Origin: Deinococcus sp. AJ005
Lineage (GTDB): Bacteria; Deinococcota; Deinococci; Deinococcales; Deinococcaceae
Reading direction: 5' to 3'
DNA length: 64,000 nt
Assembly (NCBI RefSeq): GCF_009017495.1
Contig: NZ_CP044990.1
Span: 1,321,001 to 1,385,000, forward strand
The notes under the pieces were generated by a model. That model worked only from the letters and a program-made list of their open reading frames with translations. It was not told the DNA's origin and did no database searches. The translations under genes were made by a program, and so were the position numbers. Below, one piece after another: positions 9,589-21,394 of this stretch. How positions within the stretch are numbered: the first letter of the stretch is position 1; the number at the start of each line of letters is the position of its first letter.

Positions 9589-10994
9589 CGTTTCTTCCAA
9601 AGTCGCCCTCTGGCGGCAACCGTGGTGGGGTGCGGCGTTCCTGGCCCCTGCTGGCGGCGGCCCTGTTGCTGGCTGGCCTGGCGGGCGCGCAGATCACTTA
9701 CGGCAAGCTGAATCTGGCGGGCCAGCAGGTCGAGAGCATCGGGCTGTACGGTGCGGAGTACGTCAATGTGGATGCGCTGGGCAAACTGGTCACGGTGGTC
9801 CGCGACGGTTCGGTGATGAGGATCACTGGCCTGGGCCATACGCTGCTGCTGCCCATCGATCTGGATCAGGAGCGCGCCACCACGGATTTCAACACAGTGC
9901 AGTTCGATACCCGGCGGATTCAGGGACAGGCGGCGACGTGGGTGAACGGTTCGGTGTACCTGCCCCTGTCCACGCTGGCCACCGGGTTGGGAGCCAAGTA
10001 CGAGCAGGGCAAACTAACGCTGGTGCAGCCCGAACTGCTGGGCGTCAGCAGCCGCGCGGGCCAGGACAGTGACCGGCTGGTGCTGGACCTCAGCCGCGAC
10101 GTGAACATCAGCGACGAGGCGCGCGGCAGCCGCGTGGTGGTGCGCCTGCGCGGCGTGAAGGGCGAGGCCCGCAAGTACACCACGCGCGGGGCCTTCCTGC
10201 CGTCCGCCGAGGTCAGCCGCGACGGCGACGATCTGATTCTGAGCGCCCCGATCACTGCCGCCAGTGGCTACCGCGTGTACAAGGTGGTGCGTCCCGGCGG
10301 CGTTCGGGTGGTGCTGGACCTGGGACCGGGCATCCCACGCGGCAGCCCAGCGATTCTGGAGCGGGTCACGCGCCCATTAATCGTGCTGGACCCGGTCAAG
10401 GTGGTCGGAATTGGTCGCGATCCCACGCTGGACGTGGCCCGCCGCGCCGCCGAGATGCTGACCAAGGCAGGTTGGCAGGTGCAGGTGACCCGTGACACGG
10501 CCAGCGCCCTGAGCCGCGATCAGAAACAGCAACTGGCCCGCCAGAGCGACGTGTATCTGGCCCTGGACCTGGGGCGCTTTCCCGGCTCGCCCCGCAGCGG
10601 CGTGACCGTCTATGAGCCGAGCGGCAAGGCCCCGTCCCAACTGGTCAACGGTGTGCGCGTGGGCAGTACGTTGCCCTACGGCTCGTTGGTGGTGGGCGAT
10701 ACCGGGGGCACACGCCGCCTGAGCGAACTGCTGCGCGGCGAACTCAAGGGCGGCAACATCACGGCGGGGCAGGGCAGCCTGTCCAGAGTTATGACCCTCA
10801 GCGAGGCCCCGCAGGCCGCGCTCCTGCTGGAACTGGGCTGGGCCAGCAACTCTAAGGATCTGGCGAACCTGAGCGTCGAGCGGCGCTTGCAGGCGCTGTC
10901 GGTGGCGGTGGCCCGCTCGGTGGCCACCTACCTGACCGCCCGCGCCAATAACAACGCCAACGTCACGGCCACCACGTCTGGAGCGACGCCATGA
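9573..10994 (+). CDS. Exported amidase_3-fold protein lacking zinc ligands
   Basis: 473 residues. A signal segment (SWPLLAAALLLAGLAGAQ) spans about 24-41. Then come a copper-amine-oxidase-N-like region (about 45-150), an AMIN-like beta domain (about 160-260; DRLVLDLSRDVN) and an N-acetylmuramoyl-L-alanine amidase fold (about 268-460). In active enzymes the fold begins LDPGHGGxDPG and later has SIHAN. Here these read LDPVKVVGIGRDP and LALDLGRF, so both zinc histidines and the glutamate ligand are missing. The catalytic-loop glutamate in LLLELGWASN remains. It is probably a non-catalytic, cell-wall-binding protein. GTG starts at 9573 or 9582 are both possible. The stop overlaps the GerMN gene as ATGA. 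Confidence 0.82.
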   Translation: MDAVKSFLPKSPSGGNRGGVRRSWPLLAAALLLAGLAGAQITYGKLNLAGQQVESIGLYGAEYVNVDALGKLVTVVRDGSVMRITGLGHTLLLPIDLDQERATTDFNTVQFDTRRIQGQAATWVNGSVYLPLSTLATGLGAKYEQGKLTLVQPELLGVSSRAGQDSDRLVLDLSRDVNISDEARGSRVVVRLRGVKGEARKYTTRGAFLPSAEVSRDGDDLILSAPITAASGYRVYKVVRPGGVRVVLDLGPGIPRGSPAILERVTRPLIVLDPVKVVGIGRDPTLDVARRAAEMLTKAGWQVQVTRDTASALSRDQKQQLARQSDVYLALDLGRFPGSPRSGVTVYEPSGKAPSQLVNGVRVGSTLPYGSLVVGDTGGTRRLSELLRGELKGGNITAGQGSLSRVMTLSEAPQAALLLELGWASNSKDLANLSVERRLQALSVAVARSVATYLTARANNNANVTATTSGATP

Positions 10995-11536
10995 TCCGCC
11001 GCCTGTTCTCGCTGTTCAACGTGATCTGTGCCGCGCTGCTGGCTGCCGCCGTTCTGGCCTATCAGGCGGTGCAAAAGCCCCCCGCGCTGCCGGAAGCCCC
11101 CAAATTGCAACTGGCCGAGCGCACCGCCATGAAGGTGCAGGTGTATTTCACTGATCCACAGGTCCGCGCCCTGAAGCCTGAGACCCGCACCGTGCAGGTG
11201 ACTCAGAGCAACCCGCGCGCCGTGGCCCAGGCCGCCCTGAACGTCTGGGCGGCGGGTCCCAGCAGTGCGGCCAATCTGGCGGTGGTGCCTGTGGGAACGG
11301 CGGCCCCCAAGGTCTACCTGCGCGGCACGCATTACTACGTCGATCTGCCGGCTGCCTATGCCAACCTCCGCTATGGTGCCAGCGGCGAGCGCATGCTGCT
11401 GTGTACCCTCACCCGCACCCTGCTGGACACGCGCGGCGACGACGTGTCTTTCGTGTTGAACGGCCAGCCGGTGGACACCTTGGGCCAGATCAACATGCGC
11501 GATCCGTTTACGCGGCAGGACTGTGCTGATGAATAG
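10991..11536 (+). CDS. GerMN domain membrane-anchored protein
   Basis: 181 residues. One N-terminal hydrophobic segment (about 9-26, LFNVICAALLAAAVLAYQAV) serves as anchor or uncleaved signal. A GerMN-type domain follows (about 45-165), with AVAQAALNVWAAGPSS and LCTLTRTLLDTRGDDVSFVLNGQPVDTLG resembling the family hallmark (xTLTxxxGVxxVxFxVNGxxV). GerMN domains occur in envelope proteins of many bacteria that do not sporulate. Translationally coupled (ATGA) to the amidase-like gene, suggesting that the two proteins work together at the cell wall. Confidence 0.85.
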   Translation: MIRRLFSLFNVICAALLAAAVLAYQAVQKPPALPEAPKLQLAERTAMKVQVYFTDPQVRALKPETRTVQVTQSNPRAVAQAALNVWAAGPSSAANLAVVPVGTAAPKVYLRGTHYYVDLPAAYANLRYGASGERMLLCTLTRTLLDTRGDDVSFVLNGQPVDTLGQINMRDPFTRQDCADE

Positions 11537-11545
11537 GGAGGGAAT

Positions 11546-11647
11546 GTCAAACCGTCTAACGGTCTAACCGTCTAACCGCCGAAGAGATAAGGACTTTAAT
11601 TTTTGGTCCTTTTGCGGTTTGACAGTTTGACGGTCAGACGGTTTGAC
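11546..11647. repeat. Long imperfect inverted repeat before smc
   Basis: A 34-nt left arm (11546-11579) pairs with a right arm (11614-11647); by eye 29 of 34 positions match. Each arm is built of 8-nt units such as ACCGTCTA. The loop holds a second small hairpin, AAGGAC-GTCCTT (11589-11611). It probably terminates the GerMN transcript, forms a leader structure for smc, or both. Confidence 0.65.
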
Positions 11648-11655
11648 CCGCAGCC

Positions 11656-14963
<3,308 letters not shown>

Positions 14964-14967
<4 letters not shown>

Positions 14968-15608
14968 GGCGTGGGTATGAAACCGTCCAGCTCCCGTTGC
15001 AACTCCTGATAAAACTGCGCGATGTGAAAGCCGTCGCAGGCCGCATGGTTGGCCCTTAGTGCCACTGGCATCAGCAGTCGGCCCGCGCTTTCCTCATATC
15101 GTCCTACCGTAAAAATGGGCAGGAAATAATCCGCTCCATCCTGAAGGTTCAACTCGAAGGCGCTGAAGCCCAGCCACGGCGCGACGGAGATATTCAGCGC
15201 GTTGGGTGGCGTCCCTGGTTTGGGCAGATAATCCGGCAAAGAGCCGTAGAACTGCGCGTCGGTGCGATGATTTTCGAGAAACTCCTCGAAACTGCTTCCC
15301 AGCTCCGTCCACAGGGCCGAGAAGGTTTCCGTCTCCGGGTGGAAGACCGTGTAGAGGGGCAACACGCTGTTCCAGACGCCGGGTTGATCCTCGTCTATCA
15401 GGCCCATTCGTAGCGCAGGCAGCCGGTTGACCACCGCGCAGATGCAGTAGATCAGGGCGGGGACGAAGGGCAGCTTCAGCTCTCGCAATCGGTTTCTGAA
15501 TGCCGTCACGTCCACGGAAACGGTGACATTGAAGGTGCAGGGGTTCTGCCGGAAGTGCTGGTAAATCTGACGACGCGGCCAGACAGTCAGGTCAAGTGGA
15601 CGGAGCAT
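14964..15608 (-). CDS. Chloramphenicol acetyltransferase (CatA-type) homologue
   Basis: 214 residues, the size of classical trimeric CAT. The active-site segment reads NHAACDGFHIAQF: catalytic His (H188) and the structural Asp (D192) of HHAxCDG are kept, but the first His of the pair is Asn. Other CAT features are present: TFNVTVSVDVT near the N-terminus, SVLPLYTVFHPETETFS, and NISVAPWLGFSAF. It could acetylate chloramphenicol or another hydroxylated small molecule; resistance is not proven by sequence. GC content and codon use look like the surrounding genes, so there is no sign of recent transfer. A leaderless TAAAGT box lies upstream. Confidence 0.88.
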
Positions 15609-15614
15609 TTCAGC

Positions 15615-15620
15615 ACTTTA
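15615..15620 (-). promoter_or_regulatory. -10 box (TAAAGT) of the CAT homologue
   Basis: TAAAGT on the minus strand ends 6 nt before the ATG at 15608. Confidence 0.5.
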
Positions 15621-15699
15621 GCGGTTGCTCTCACTGAGCCATTTTGCCGACCCCCCCGAATACGCCACAACGCTCAAGGCAACGTGAGACCGGATTTGA

Positions 15700-15705
15700 G
15701 ATAAT
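15700..15705 (+). promoter_or_regulatory. -10 box (GATAAT) of the small gene at 15712
   Basis: GATAAT ends 6 nt before the ATG, matching the spacing of the other leaderless genes. Confidence 0.5.
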
Positions 15706-15711
15706 GGCCGT

Positions 15712-16095
15712 ATGAATACTCTCACTCCGCAACAGGCACTGACCGAATTCCTGTCCTGCTGGCAGAAGCGGGACTATTCCAGCATGTCGCGGCTGCTGCC
15801 CGTCCACGGCACGCCGCCCAAGAAGCAGACTGTCAAGGCCACCAAGGAGCTGTACGGTACCCAGAAACTGACCGATTTCAACCTGCTGGCCGCCCGCGAT
15901 ACGGACCCCGCTGCCACCAACCTGGACGTGGAAATGCACTACCGCGAGGCCGGGGAACTGGAGGTCAAGCGCTGGCGCTTCCGCATGGTCTATGTCAACG
16001 ACGCCGGGCAGCCGATTCCGCGCAACCAGCCGTCGGGGAGCTGGAAGCCGTACATCACGCGCGTCTTGCCGGACCCGCCTGCGCTGCGGGCCTGA
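15712..16095 (+). CDS. Small cytoplasmic protein, possibly NTF2-like
   Basis: 127 residues without signal peptide or membrane segment. The opening LTPQQALTEFLSCWQKRDYSSMSRLL resembles the first helices of NTF2-like/SnoaL proteins, and the later beta strands (LDVEMHYREAGELEVKRWRFRMVYVNDAG) fit that cone-shaped fold. No catalytic residues can be named. Leaderless start; a strong terminator follows directly. Confidence 0.7.
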   Translation: MNTLTPQQALTEFLSCWQKRDYSSMSRLLPVHGTPPKKQTVKATKELYGTQKLTDFNLLAARDTDPAATNLDVEMHYREAGELEVKRWRFRMVYVNDAGQPIPRNQPSGSWKPYITRVLPDPPALRA

Positions 16096-16111
16096 GCTGG
16101 GATAGAAGAGA

Positions 16112-16140
16112 GGCACCGCAATTTGCGCGGTGCCTTTTTT
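16112..16140. terminator. Intrinsic terminator
   Basis: GGCACCGC (16112-16119) pairs with GCGGTGCC (16127-16134), followed by six T residues. It lies between the convergent genes at 15712 and 16177. Confidence 0.92.
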
Positions 16141-16176
16141 GATGCCTGCACGTTTTGAGAAATGCGCGGGGAAGAT

Positions 16177-17121
16177 CTACTTTTTCTTGGCCTTTGGAAC
16201 CGCCACAGCCAGATCGGCGGCAGTGATCGGATGTTCCTGCGCGCCGAAGCCAGTGGCGGCCAGCGCTCCGGCGGCGTTCGCGGCGCGGGCACTCTCGGCC
16301 ATGCTGCCCCCGGACAGGATCGCGTGGGCAAAGGTGGCGGTGAAGGTGTCGCCCGCGCCGGTGGAATCTACCACCGCGCCCTCGGGCGGCACGGCGTCTA
16401 CCAGTTCGGTCTCGGTGGGGGTCCAGATGATGCTGCCCATCTTGCCCACCTTGACCACCACCTTCTGCGCCCCGGCTTCGCCCAGTTGCTTGAGGGCCGC
16501 GCTGATCGAGCGCGTCCCCGTCAGCGCCTGCAACTCGTGCTGGTTGAGGGTGAGGTAGTCCGAATTCAGCGCTTCTTCACGCAGGCCGGTGCCCACCTTG
16601 TTGACCGCGCCCGTGCCCAGGTCGATAAAGATGGGCACGGGTTTCTTGGCGCTACGGGCGTACTCGACGGCCTGCAAGGTGAACTCGCGCTGCGGCCCCT
16701 CAATCAGGCTGTAGGCGTTGACGATCAGGGCGTCGCTGGCCTCCACGTCCTTTTTCTTCAGTTTGGACGGATCGAGCTGGCGGTTGGCCGCGCCGTCGCT
16801 GATCATGGTGCGCTGGCCGTCTGCCGTCTGCATCAGGGTGATGGTACTGGTCAGGTGATCGGTGCTGCGCTGGATGGCGGCCTCGCCCACGCCGCTCTCG
16901 CGCACGCGGCTCAGGGCATAGTCGGCAAAGGGGTCGTCTCCTACACATGCGGCCAGCGTGACCGTGTGCCCCAGCCGGGCCAGTGTGACGGCGATGGTGC
17001 CGCCCGCGCCGCCGGGTTTCATGCTGGAGCGCAGGGGCGTGACTTCCTCGCCGGGCCGGGGCAGTTTGTTCAGGTGGTACAGGTGGTCAACGGTCACGTC
17101 GCCGATTACGTAGAACTTCAA
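16177..17121 (-). CDS. PfkB-family carbohydrate/nucleoside kinase
   Basis: 314 residues from a TTG start at 17121, chosen because GGAGG lies 7 nt upstream and the PfkB fold begins immediately (LKFYVIGDVTVDHLYHL). Key motifs: KPGGAGGTIAVTLARLG (substrate/lid region) and DSTGAGDTFTATFAHAIL, the PfkB signature with the catalytic Asp of GAGD. The C-terminus ends in a basic PKAKKK tail. The substrate could be a sugar such as fructose or ribose, or a nucleoside; no linked transporter helps to decide. A longer frame to 17232 exists, but its added residues look non-coding. Confidence 0.9.
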   Translation of the reverse strand: MKFYVIGDVTVDHLYHLNKLPRPGEEVTPLRSSMKPGGAGGTIAVTLARLGHTVTLAACVGDDPFADYALSRVRESGVGEAAIQRSTDHLTSTITLMQTADGQRTMISDGAANRQLDPSKLKKKDVEASDALIVNAYSLIEGPQREFTLQAVEYARSAKKPVPIFIDLGTGAVNKVGTGLREEALNSDYLTLNQHELQALTGTRSISAALKQLGEAGAQKVVVKVGKMGSIIWTPTETELVDAVPPEGAVVDSTGAGDTFTATFAHAILSGGSMAESARAANAAGALAATGFGAQEHPITAADLAVAVPKAKKK

Positions 17122-17276
17122 GGGGAAACCTCCAGGGCGGACCCCGTATCGAGAAGAAGTTGGTGCTGGAGCGGGCTGATGGTCACCGGGCCACTCAAAA
17201 ACCGGGACATGCGAGGCGAGCGGCCCCATCACACAGAGGGTCAGATAGAACGTTCACAGGCATAGAATCGTACCTG

Positions 17277-18155
17277 TTACCCTAGCACGCCCAGCCGCTC
17301 TGCCAGTTCCCGCAGGGCGTCCAGCGGCACGTCCTCGGCGCGCACGTCCGGGCGCAGCCCCCCTGCTTCCAGTGCCGCATCGATGGCCGCTCCGTCCTGG
17401 CCGATCATGCGCAGGTTGTTCCGAAGGGTCTTGCGGCGGTGGGCCAGGGCCGCCTCCACGAATTTCAGCAATTCTGGCGGTGGCGGTGGCCGCGAGCGGT
17501 CAAAGTCCAGCCGGATCACGCTGCTGGTCACGTCCGGGGCCGGGAAGAACGCCCCTTTCGGCACGTCGCGGACATGCTTGACCGTGCCGTACAGCGAGGC
17601 CAGGGCCGTGAGAAAACCGTAGTTGTCCTCGCCGGGCCGGGACGCCAGCCGCTGCCCCACTTCCTTCTGCACCAGCACGGTGGCCGACACGATGGCGGGC
17701 GCACGCATGAAGCGTGACAGCAGTACCCCGGTGATGTAGTACGGCAGGTTGGCGATCACGCGTGTGCCCTGAGGCAAAGAGGAATAGTCGAACTCCAGCG
17801 CGTCGCCCCACACCACGTTCACGTCCAGCCCGGCCAGTGTCTCAGCCAGCACCGGGCGCAGTTTCTGGTCTTTCTCCAGCGCCGTGACCTGTGCGCCGCG
17901 CGTGGCCATTTCACGGGTCAGGACGCCCAGGCCGGGGCCGACTTCCAACACGGGTGTGCCCTGGGCTGGGCCGCCGCTCAAACCCGCCTCGGCAATCGCG
18001 CGCAGGATGTTGCCGTCGATCAGAAAATTCTGGCCCAGGCTCTTGGTGGGTTTTAACCCGTGCTGGGTCAGCAGTTCCCGCACCCGCGCGGGCGAGTACA
18101 GTGGGGCGCTGGAGCTGGGGGAGTCGGTGGTATCGGGGGACAGATCATCGGGCAT
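17277..18155 (-). CDS. rsmA: 16S rRNA (adenine1518-N6/adenine1519-N6)-dimethyltransferase
   Basis: 292 residues. It dimethylates two adjacent adenines in the 3' terminal hairpin of 16S rRNA. KPTKSLGQNFLIDGNIL and VLEVGPGLGVLTREM (SAM-binding loop) are followed by the catalytic NLPYY motif in VIANLPYYITGVLLSR. The C-terminal KTLRNNLR belongs to the rRNA-binding domain. The N-terminal 20 residues are Ser/Asp/Pro-rich and variable. Start at 18155 with ACGGAG about 9 nt upstream. A TATACT box about 50 nt upstream gives a short leader. Confidence 0.96.
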   Translation of the reverse strand: MPDDLSPDTTDSPSSSAPLYSPARVRELLTQHGLKPTKSLGQNFLIDGNILRAIAEAGLSGGPAQGTPVLEVGPGLGVLTREMATRGAQVTALEKDQKLRPVLAETLAGLDVNVVWGDALEFDYSSLPQGTRVIANLPYYITGVLLSRFMRAPAIVSATVLVQKEVGQRLASRPGEDNYGFLTALASLYGTVKHVRDVPKGAFFPAPDVTSSVIRLDFDRSRPPPPPELLKFVEAALAHRRKTLRNNLRMIGQDGAAIDAALEAGGLRPDVRAEDVPLDALRELAERLGVLG

Positions 18156-18207
18156 GGGAAAAATCTCCGTGGTGGGGGCCAGAGCAGATGGACTGTCGGG
18201 GCGCGTC

Positions 18208-18213
18208 AGTATA
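18208..18213 (-). promoter_or_regulatory. -10 box (TATACT) of rsmA
   Basis: TATACT on the minus strand would start transcription near 18200, leaving a leader of about 45 nt that contains the ACGGAG site. Confidence 0.5.
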
Positions 18214-18366
18214 CCCGCGCTGCCAACAGCGCCGCGTCGCATATTCGCGCCCTGCGCCTCGCACAAGGCTGGACGCCGTTTCTCACCCTTCCCATCCAGT
18301 TTCAGTGCGTGTCCTCTCCAGCCTTGATGCTCCCTTGCCCATTCCGGTTTCTGGAAAACCTTCCGC

Positions 18367-18372
18367 TACAGT
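18367..18372 (+). promoter_or_regulatory. -10 box (TACAGT) of the SDR at 18406
   Basis: TACAGT lies 33 nt before the ATG, so the mRNA would have a short leader carrying GGGAGGG at 18397-18403. Confidence 0.45.
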
Positions 18373-18405
18373 CGTGACACGCTGGTTTTGCCAGTGGGAG
18401 GGAAG

Positions 18406-19188
18406 ATGAACGGACAGGATATAACGAATCTTTTTGATCTGGACGGCAAGGTGGCTGTGGTAACCGGGGGTGGCAACGGTATTGGCCGCGCCTCCGCGCT
18501 GATGCTGGCTGGGGCGGGTGCGGCGGTGACCGTGGGTGACCTGAAAGTGGGTGACGCCCAGAAGGTGGCCGATGAGATCACGGCGGCGGGTGGCCGCGCT
18601 ATTGCCGTGGCCTGCAACGTGACCGTGGACGCGGAGCTGGTGAACCTAGTGGAGCGCACGGTGGCCGAACTGGGTGGCCTGCACATCCTGGTCAACAATG
18701 CTGGGGGCGGCGGCGCGGGCCGCGAGAATCCCTTCAAGATCGGGGTGGAGGACTTCGCGCGGGTCTTTGAACTCAACGTCTTCAGCGCGTGGCGGCTGTG
18801 CCAACTGTGCGTGCCGCATATGAAAGACGCGGGTTACGGCTCGGTCATCAACATCACCTCGATGGCCAGCATCAACCGCAGCCCCAACATCAGCGCCTAT
18901 GCGTCCTCCAAGGCGGCGCTGAACCACATGACGGCCAATCTGGCGATGGACTTTGGCCCGGAGGTGCGCGTCAATGCTGTCGGCCCCGGCGCGACGCGCA
19001 CCCACGCCCTGTCCACCGTCCTGACACCCGAGATTGAGGCGCAGATGCTGGCCCACACCCCCATTAAGCGTCTGGGTGAGCCAGAAGACATCGCCGGGGC
19101 GGTGCTGTACTTCGCCGCGCCGATTTCGGGCTGGGTCAGCGGACAGGTGCTGTTCGTCAACGGCGGCGGCGTTCAGACGCTGGAGTAG
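18406..19188 (+). CDS. Short-chain dehydrogenase/reductase
   Basis: 260 residues, classical SDR. The dinucleotide loop is TGGGNGIG (about 20-27), followed by VTVGDLKVGD, where the Asp after strand 2 suggests NAD(H) preference. NNAGG is at about 97-101. INITSMAS carries the catalytic Ser, and YASSK gives Tyr and Lys. The C-terminal ISGWVSGQVLFVNGGG is the conserved strand-7 region. It is similar to 7-alpha-hydroxysteroid/3-oxoacyl-ACP-reductase-like SDRs; the substrate is unknown. The start at 18406 is set by GGGAGGG 3-5 nt upstream; an in-frame TTG at 18388 lacks such support. Confidence 0.9.
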   Translation: MNGQDITNLFDLDGKVAVVTGGGNGIGRASALMLAGAGAAVTVGDLKVGDAQKVADEITAAGGRAIAVACNVTVDAELVNLVERTVAELGGLHILVNNAGGGGAGRENPFKIGVEDFARVFELNVFSAWRLCQLCVPHMKDAGYGSVINITSMASINRSPNISAYASSKAALNHMTANLAMDFGPEVRVNAVGPGATRTHALSTVLTPEIEAQMLAHTPIKRLGEPEDIAGAVLYFAAPISGWVSGQVLFVNGGGVQTLE

Positions 19189-19246
19189 CAGGAGTTGTAT
19201 CGGGGGTGCGGCCTTCCCGTCGCCCCCGCCTACAGGGTCACACAAA

Positions 19247-19280
19247 GCCCCTCTGCCTTCACAGGAGAGGGGCCATTTTC
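19247..19280. terminator. Terminator between convergent SDR and RidA genes
   Basis: GCCCCTCT (19247-19254) pairs with AGAGGGGC (19266-19273), followed by CATTTTCT. Confidence 0.75.
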
Positions 19281-19317
19281 TGTCGCAGGAGGTCTGGATC
19301 TCCGTTTCTGATGGGTA

Positions 19318-19695
19318 TCAGTGCAGTTCGGCCATCGCCTCGATTTCCACGCGCACATCACGGGGCAATCTGGCCACCTGCACGGTGCTGCGGGCCGGGG
19401 ACGGGGCGAGAAAGTGGCGCTCGTAGACGGCGTTCATGTCGGCGAATTCGTTCATATCGGCCAGGAACACGGTGGTTTTGACCACGCGGTCCATATCGGT
19501 GCCTGCCGCCCGCAGCACGGCGCGCAGGTTCTGCATGACCTGCTCGGTCTGGGCAGTGATGTCCTGCGCCACCAGTTGGCCGGCGGGGGTCAGCGGAATC
19601 TGGCCGCTGGTGACCACCAGATTGCCAAAAACGACGGCCTGGCTGTAGGGGCCGATGGCGGCGGGGGCGTCGGCGGTCTGGACAATGTCTTTCAT
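19318..19695 (-). CDS. ridA: RidA family 2-iminobutanoate/2-iminopropanoate deaminase
   Basis: 125 residues, full length for the YjgF/RidA family. It hydrolyses reactive enamine/imine products of PLP enzymes. AIGPYSQAV (about 13-21), FGNLVVTSGQIPL and a C-terminal ARSTVQVARLPRDVRVEIEAMA carry the family features, including the Arg in RSTVQV and the Glu in VEIEA. TatD- or chorismate-mutase-like variants would differ at these points. Leaderless TATGCT box 6 nt before the start. Confidence 0.94.
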   Translation of the reverse strand: MKDIVQTADAPAAIGPYSQAVVFGNLVVTSGQIPLTPAGQLVAQDITAQTEQVMQNLRAVLRAAGTDMDRVVKTTVFLADMNEFADMNAVYERHFLAPSPARSTVQVARLPRDVRVEIEAMAELH

Positions 19696-19701
19696 GCCCC
19701 G

Positions 19702-19707
19702 AGCATA
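19702..19707 (-). promoter_or_regulatory. -10 box (TATGCT) of ridA
   Basis: TATGCT on the minus strand ends 6 nt before the ATG at 19695. Confidence 0.6.
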
Positions 19708-19783
19708 GCGGTCTGTTGGGCGGGGTGCGAGACCTTCTGTCGAAGCTGTTTAGGCGTCAGGTGTGCAGGGGTAGGATCCGTGT

Positions 19784-20869
19784 TCAGGTGTCCTGGGTGG
19801 AGTGCTGCGATTTGGGTGTGGATGGGGGCCGGATGGGCACGCTCCTGGCCTGCTCAAGGACAGCGCTGGGACGGCCCAACTGTCCGCTGGCCCGGCGGAT
19901 CAGGGCCAGCCGCTGAATCAGCAGAATCCCGGCCAGCAGCGCGGTGCCGACAACAGCGATCAACACGCGCTGGCTGGGCAGCAGGATTACGCCCAGCAGC
20001 GTGAAATAGGCCAGCATCAGCAGCAGGTAGGTGTTCAGGCTGTTGCCCCGTTGCGCGCTCAGCAGCGCGTCCACGTAATCGGGACCGCTGTTCTGGGGGG
20101 CGGGCAGGTTGTAGGTGGGCAGGTGCTGGTCCTGCTGCACGTCGATCACCAGCGCCGTGATGTTGTCCGGGCCGCCCGCGTCGTTGGCGGCGTCGATCAG
20201 GCAGCGCACCACCGAGTCCGGGATCAGTGGACGGGCCAGCAGTTCCAATAGTTCAGTATCGGTGACCACGCTGCTCAGGCCGTCGCTGCACAGCATCACG
20301 CGGTCCCCGGCGCACAGCCGCAGCCCGAAGAGTTCCAGCCGCACCCGTTCCTCACCGCCCAGCGCGTTACTGACCACGCTGCGCCACTGGTGGTCCCGGG
20401 CCTCTTCCTCGGTCAGGTGGCCCAGGCGCACCTGTTCGCTGACCCAGGAGTGGTCCTCGGTCAGGCGGTGCAGTTGGCCGCCGCGCAGCAGGTAGGCGCG
20501 CGAATCGCCGACGTGGGCGATCATCAGCGCGCCCCGGTCGATCAGCGCGGCAATCAGGGTGGTGCCCATGCCCATGTACTCACCGACGGCGTGGCGCAAC
20601 ACGGAGACATTAGCCGCCTGCACGGCCTCCGCCAGCCGTGCGGGCGGCGAGGTGCGGCGGGACAGATAGTGGCTGCTCAGGGCTTCCAGCGCCAGCGTGG
20701 CCGCGAGTTCTCCGGCGGCGTGTCCCCCCATACCGTCGGCCACCGCAAAAAGGCCGCCCTGGGGCAGGTTCAGCGCCAGGGCGGCGTCCTGATTGACCCC
20801 ACCTCGTCGCTGACGACCCACATCCGTCAGCAGGCCGTATGACCAGTTGGACGCTCCAGCAGCCTGCAT
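19784..20869 (-). CDS. PP2C-family Ser/Thr protein phosphatase with C-terminal membrane segments
   Basis: 361 residues. The PP2C domain spans about residues 10-245: RGGVNQDA (metal Asp), [47 protein letters not shown] and [11 protein letters not shown] are all present. All metal-binding aspartates look intact, so it should be active. Two hydrophobic helices at about 280-325 ([17 protein letters not shown] and [17 protein letters not shown]) anchor the C-terminus in the membrane, with a short Pro/Ser-rich tail. It probably counteracts Hanks-type kinases. The start at 20869 is set by TATAGT 6 nt upstream; a frame 6 codons longer exists. Confidence 0.93.
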   Translation of the reverse strand: MQAAGASNWSYGLLTDVGRQRRGGVNQDAALALNLPQGGLFAVADGMGGHAAGELAATLALEALSSHYLSRRTSPPARLAEAVQAANVSVLRHAVGEYMGMGTTLIAALIDRGALMIAHVGDSRAYLLRGGQLHRLTEDHSWVSEQVRLGHLTEEEARDHQWRSVVSNALGGEERVRLELFGLRLCAGDRVMLCSDGLSSVVTDTELLELLARPLIPDSVVRCLIDAANDAGGPDNITALVIDVQQDQHLPTYNLPAPQNSGPDYVDALLSAQRGNSLNTYLLLMLAYFTLLGVILLPSQRVLIAVVGTALLAGILLIQRLALIRRASGQLGRPSAVLEQARSVPIRPPSTPKSQHSTQDT

Positions 20870-20875
20870 GCGCCC

Positions 20876-20881
20876 ACTATA
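20876..20881 (-). promoter_or_regulatory. -10 box (TATAGT) of the PP2C gene
   Basis: TATAGT on the minus strand ends 6 nt before the ATG at 20869. Confidence 0.6.
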
Positions 20882-21380
20882 TGTCACGCGCCCTTACGCA
20901 ACTCTATAAAACATCTCATCTTTCTGATGAAGCGTCGTTCGCGACATTTTTGTGTGTTTAGAGGCTGAATTTTTGCCGGACACGGTCAGGAAAAGTATCA
21001 TTCTGGAGCTGTTTTCTGAAGCGGGTGTCGACTTGCGTGAAGATCGGCAGGGTGCGGATGAGCTGGTCCCGCAATACGGATTCCATCTGGAACGCGGCAG
21101 AAAGCGGGACTGGGCCGACGCCCATTCTCCACGCCCTGAACCTGTTTTCCCCCGCTCATTGTCCGGCCCAGAACAGCGCCCACGGCTGGGACAGCTCAGA
21201 GAGTGGACGCCTGAACGCCTCGCCTGTTCAGATCTCTGGCATTTTCAATCGGAGTTCGTATTGCCTGCGGAGTTGTGCCGGGATGCCCTTGATCCGGTCA
21301 AGGCTGAATAGACATGTTTGCGGCGGTCTGCGGCAAGGCAGCACTTCTGGTGGCGGCACTTGCCCCTGTTCACAGCCCAG
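20882..21380. other. Intergenic region between PP2C and gatA
   Basis: About 500 bases without a convincing gene. It contains dispersed repeat copy 3 (21071-21264). The stretch 20890-21070 is A/T-richer and has no feature I can support. A plus-strand open frame at 20952-21311 crosses the repeat and has no recognisable product. Confidence 0.55.
21071..21264 (+). repeat. MITE-like dispersed repeat, copy 3
   Basis: 194-base element. The left end GCAATACGGATTCC and the right end GGAGTTCGTATTGC form an imperfect inverted repeat that matches the ATACGGAYTCC ends of copies 1 and 2. The interior differs, so the family may be defined by its ends. Confidence 0.65.
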
Positions 21381-21386
21381 TACACT
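21381..21386 (+). promoter_or_regulatory. -10 box (TACACT) of gatA
   Basis: TACACT ends 8 nt before the ATG at 21395; this supports that start over longer frames upstream. Confidence 0.55.
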
Positions 21387-21394
21387 GGCGCGGT

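Noticed and set aside
20952..21311. Plus-strand frame across dispersed repeat copy 3
   Set aside because: Runs through the repeat ends and lacks a start signal or motif.
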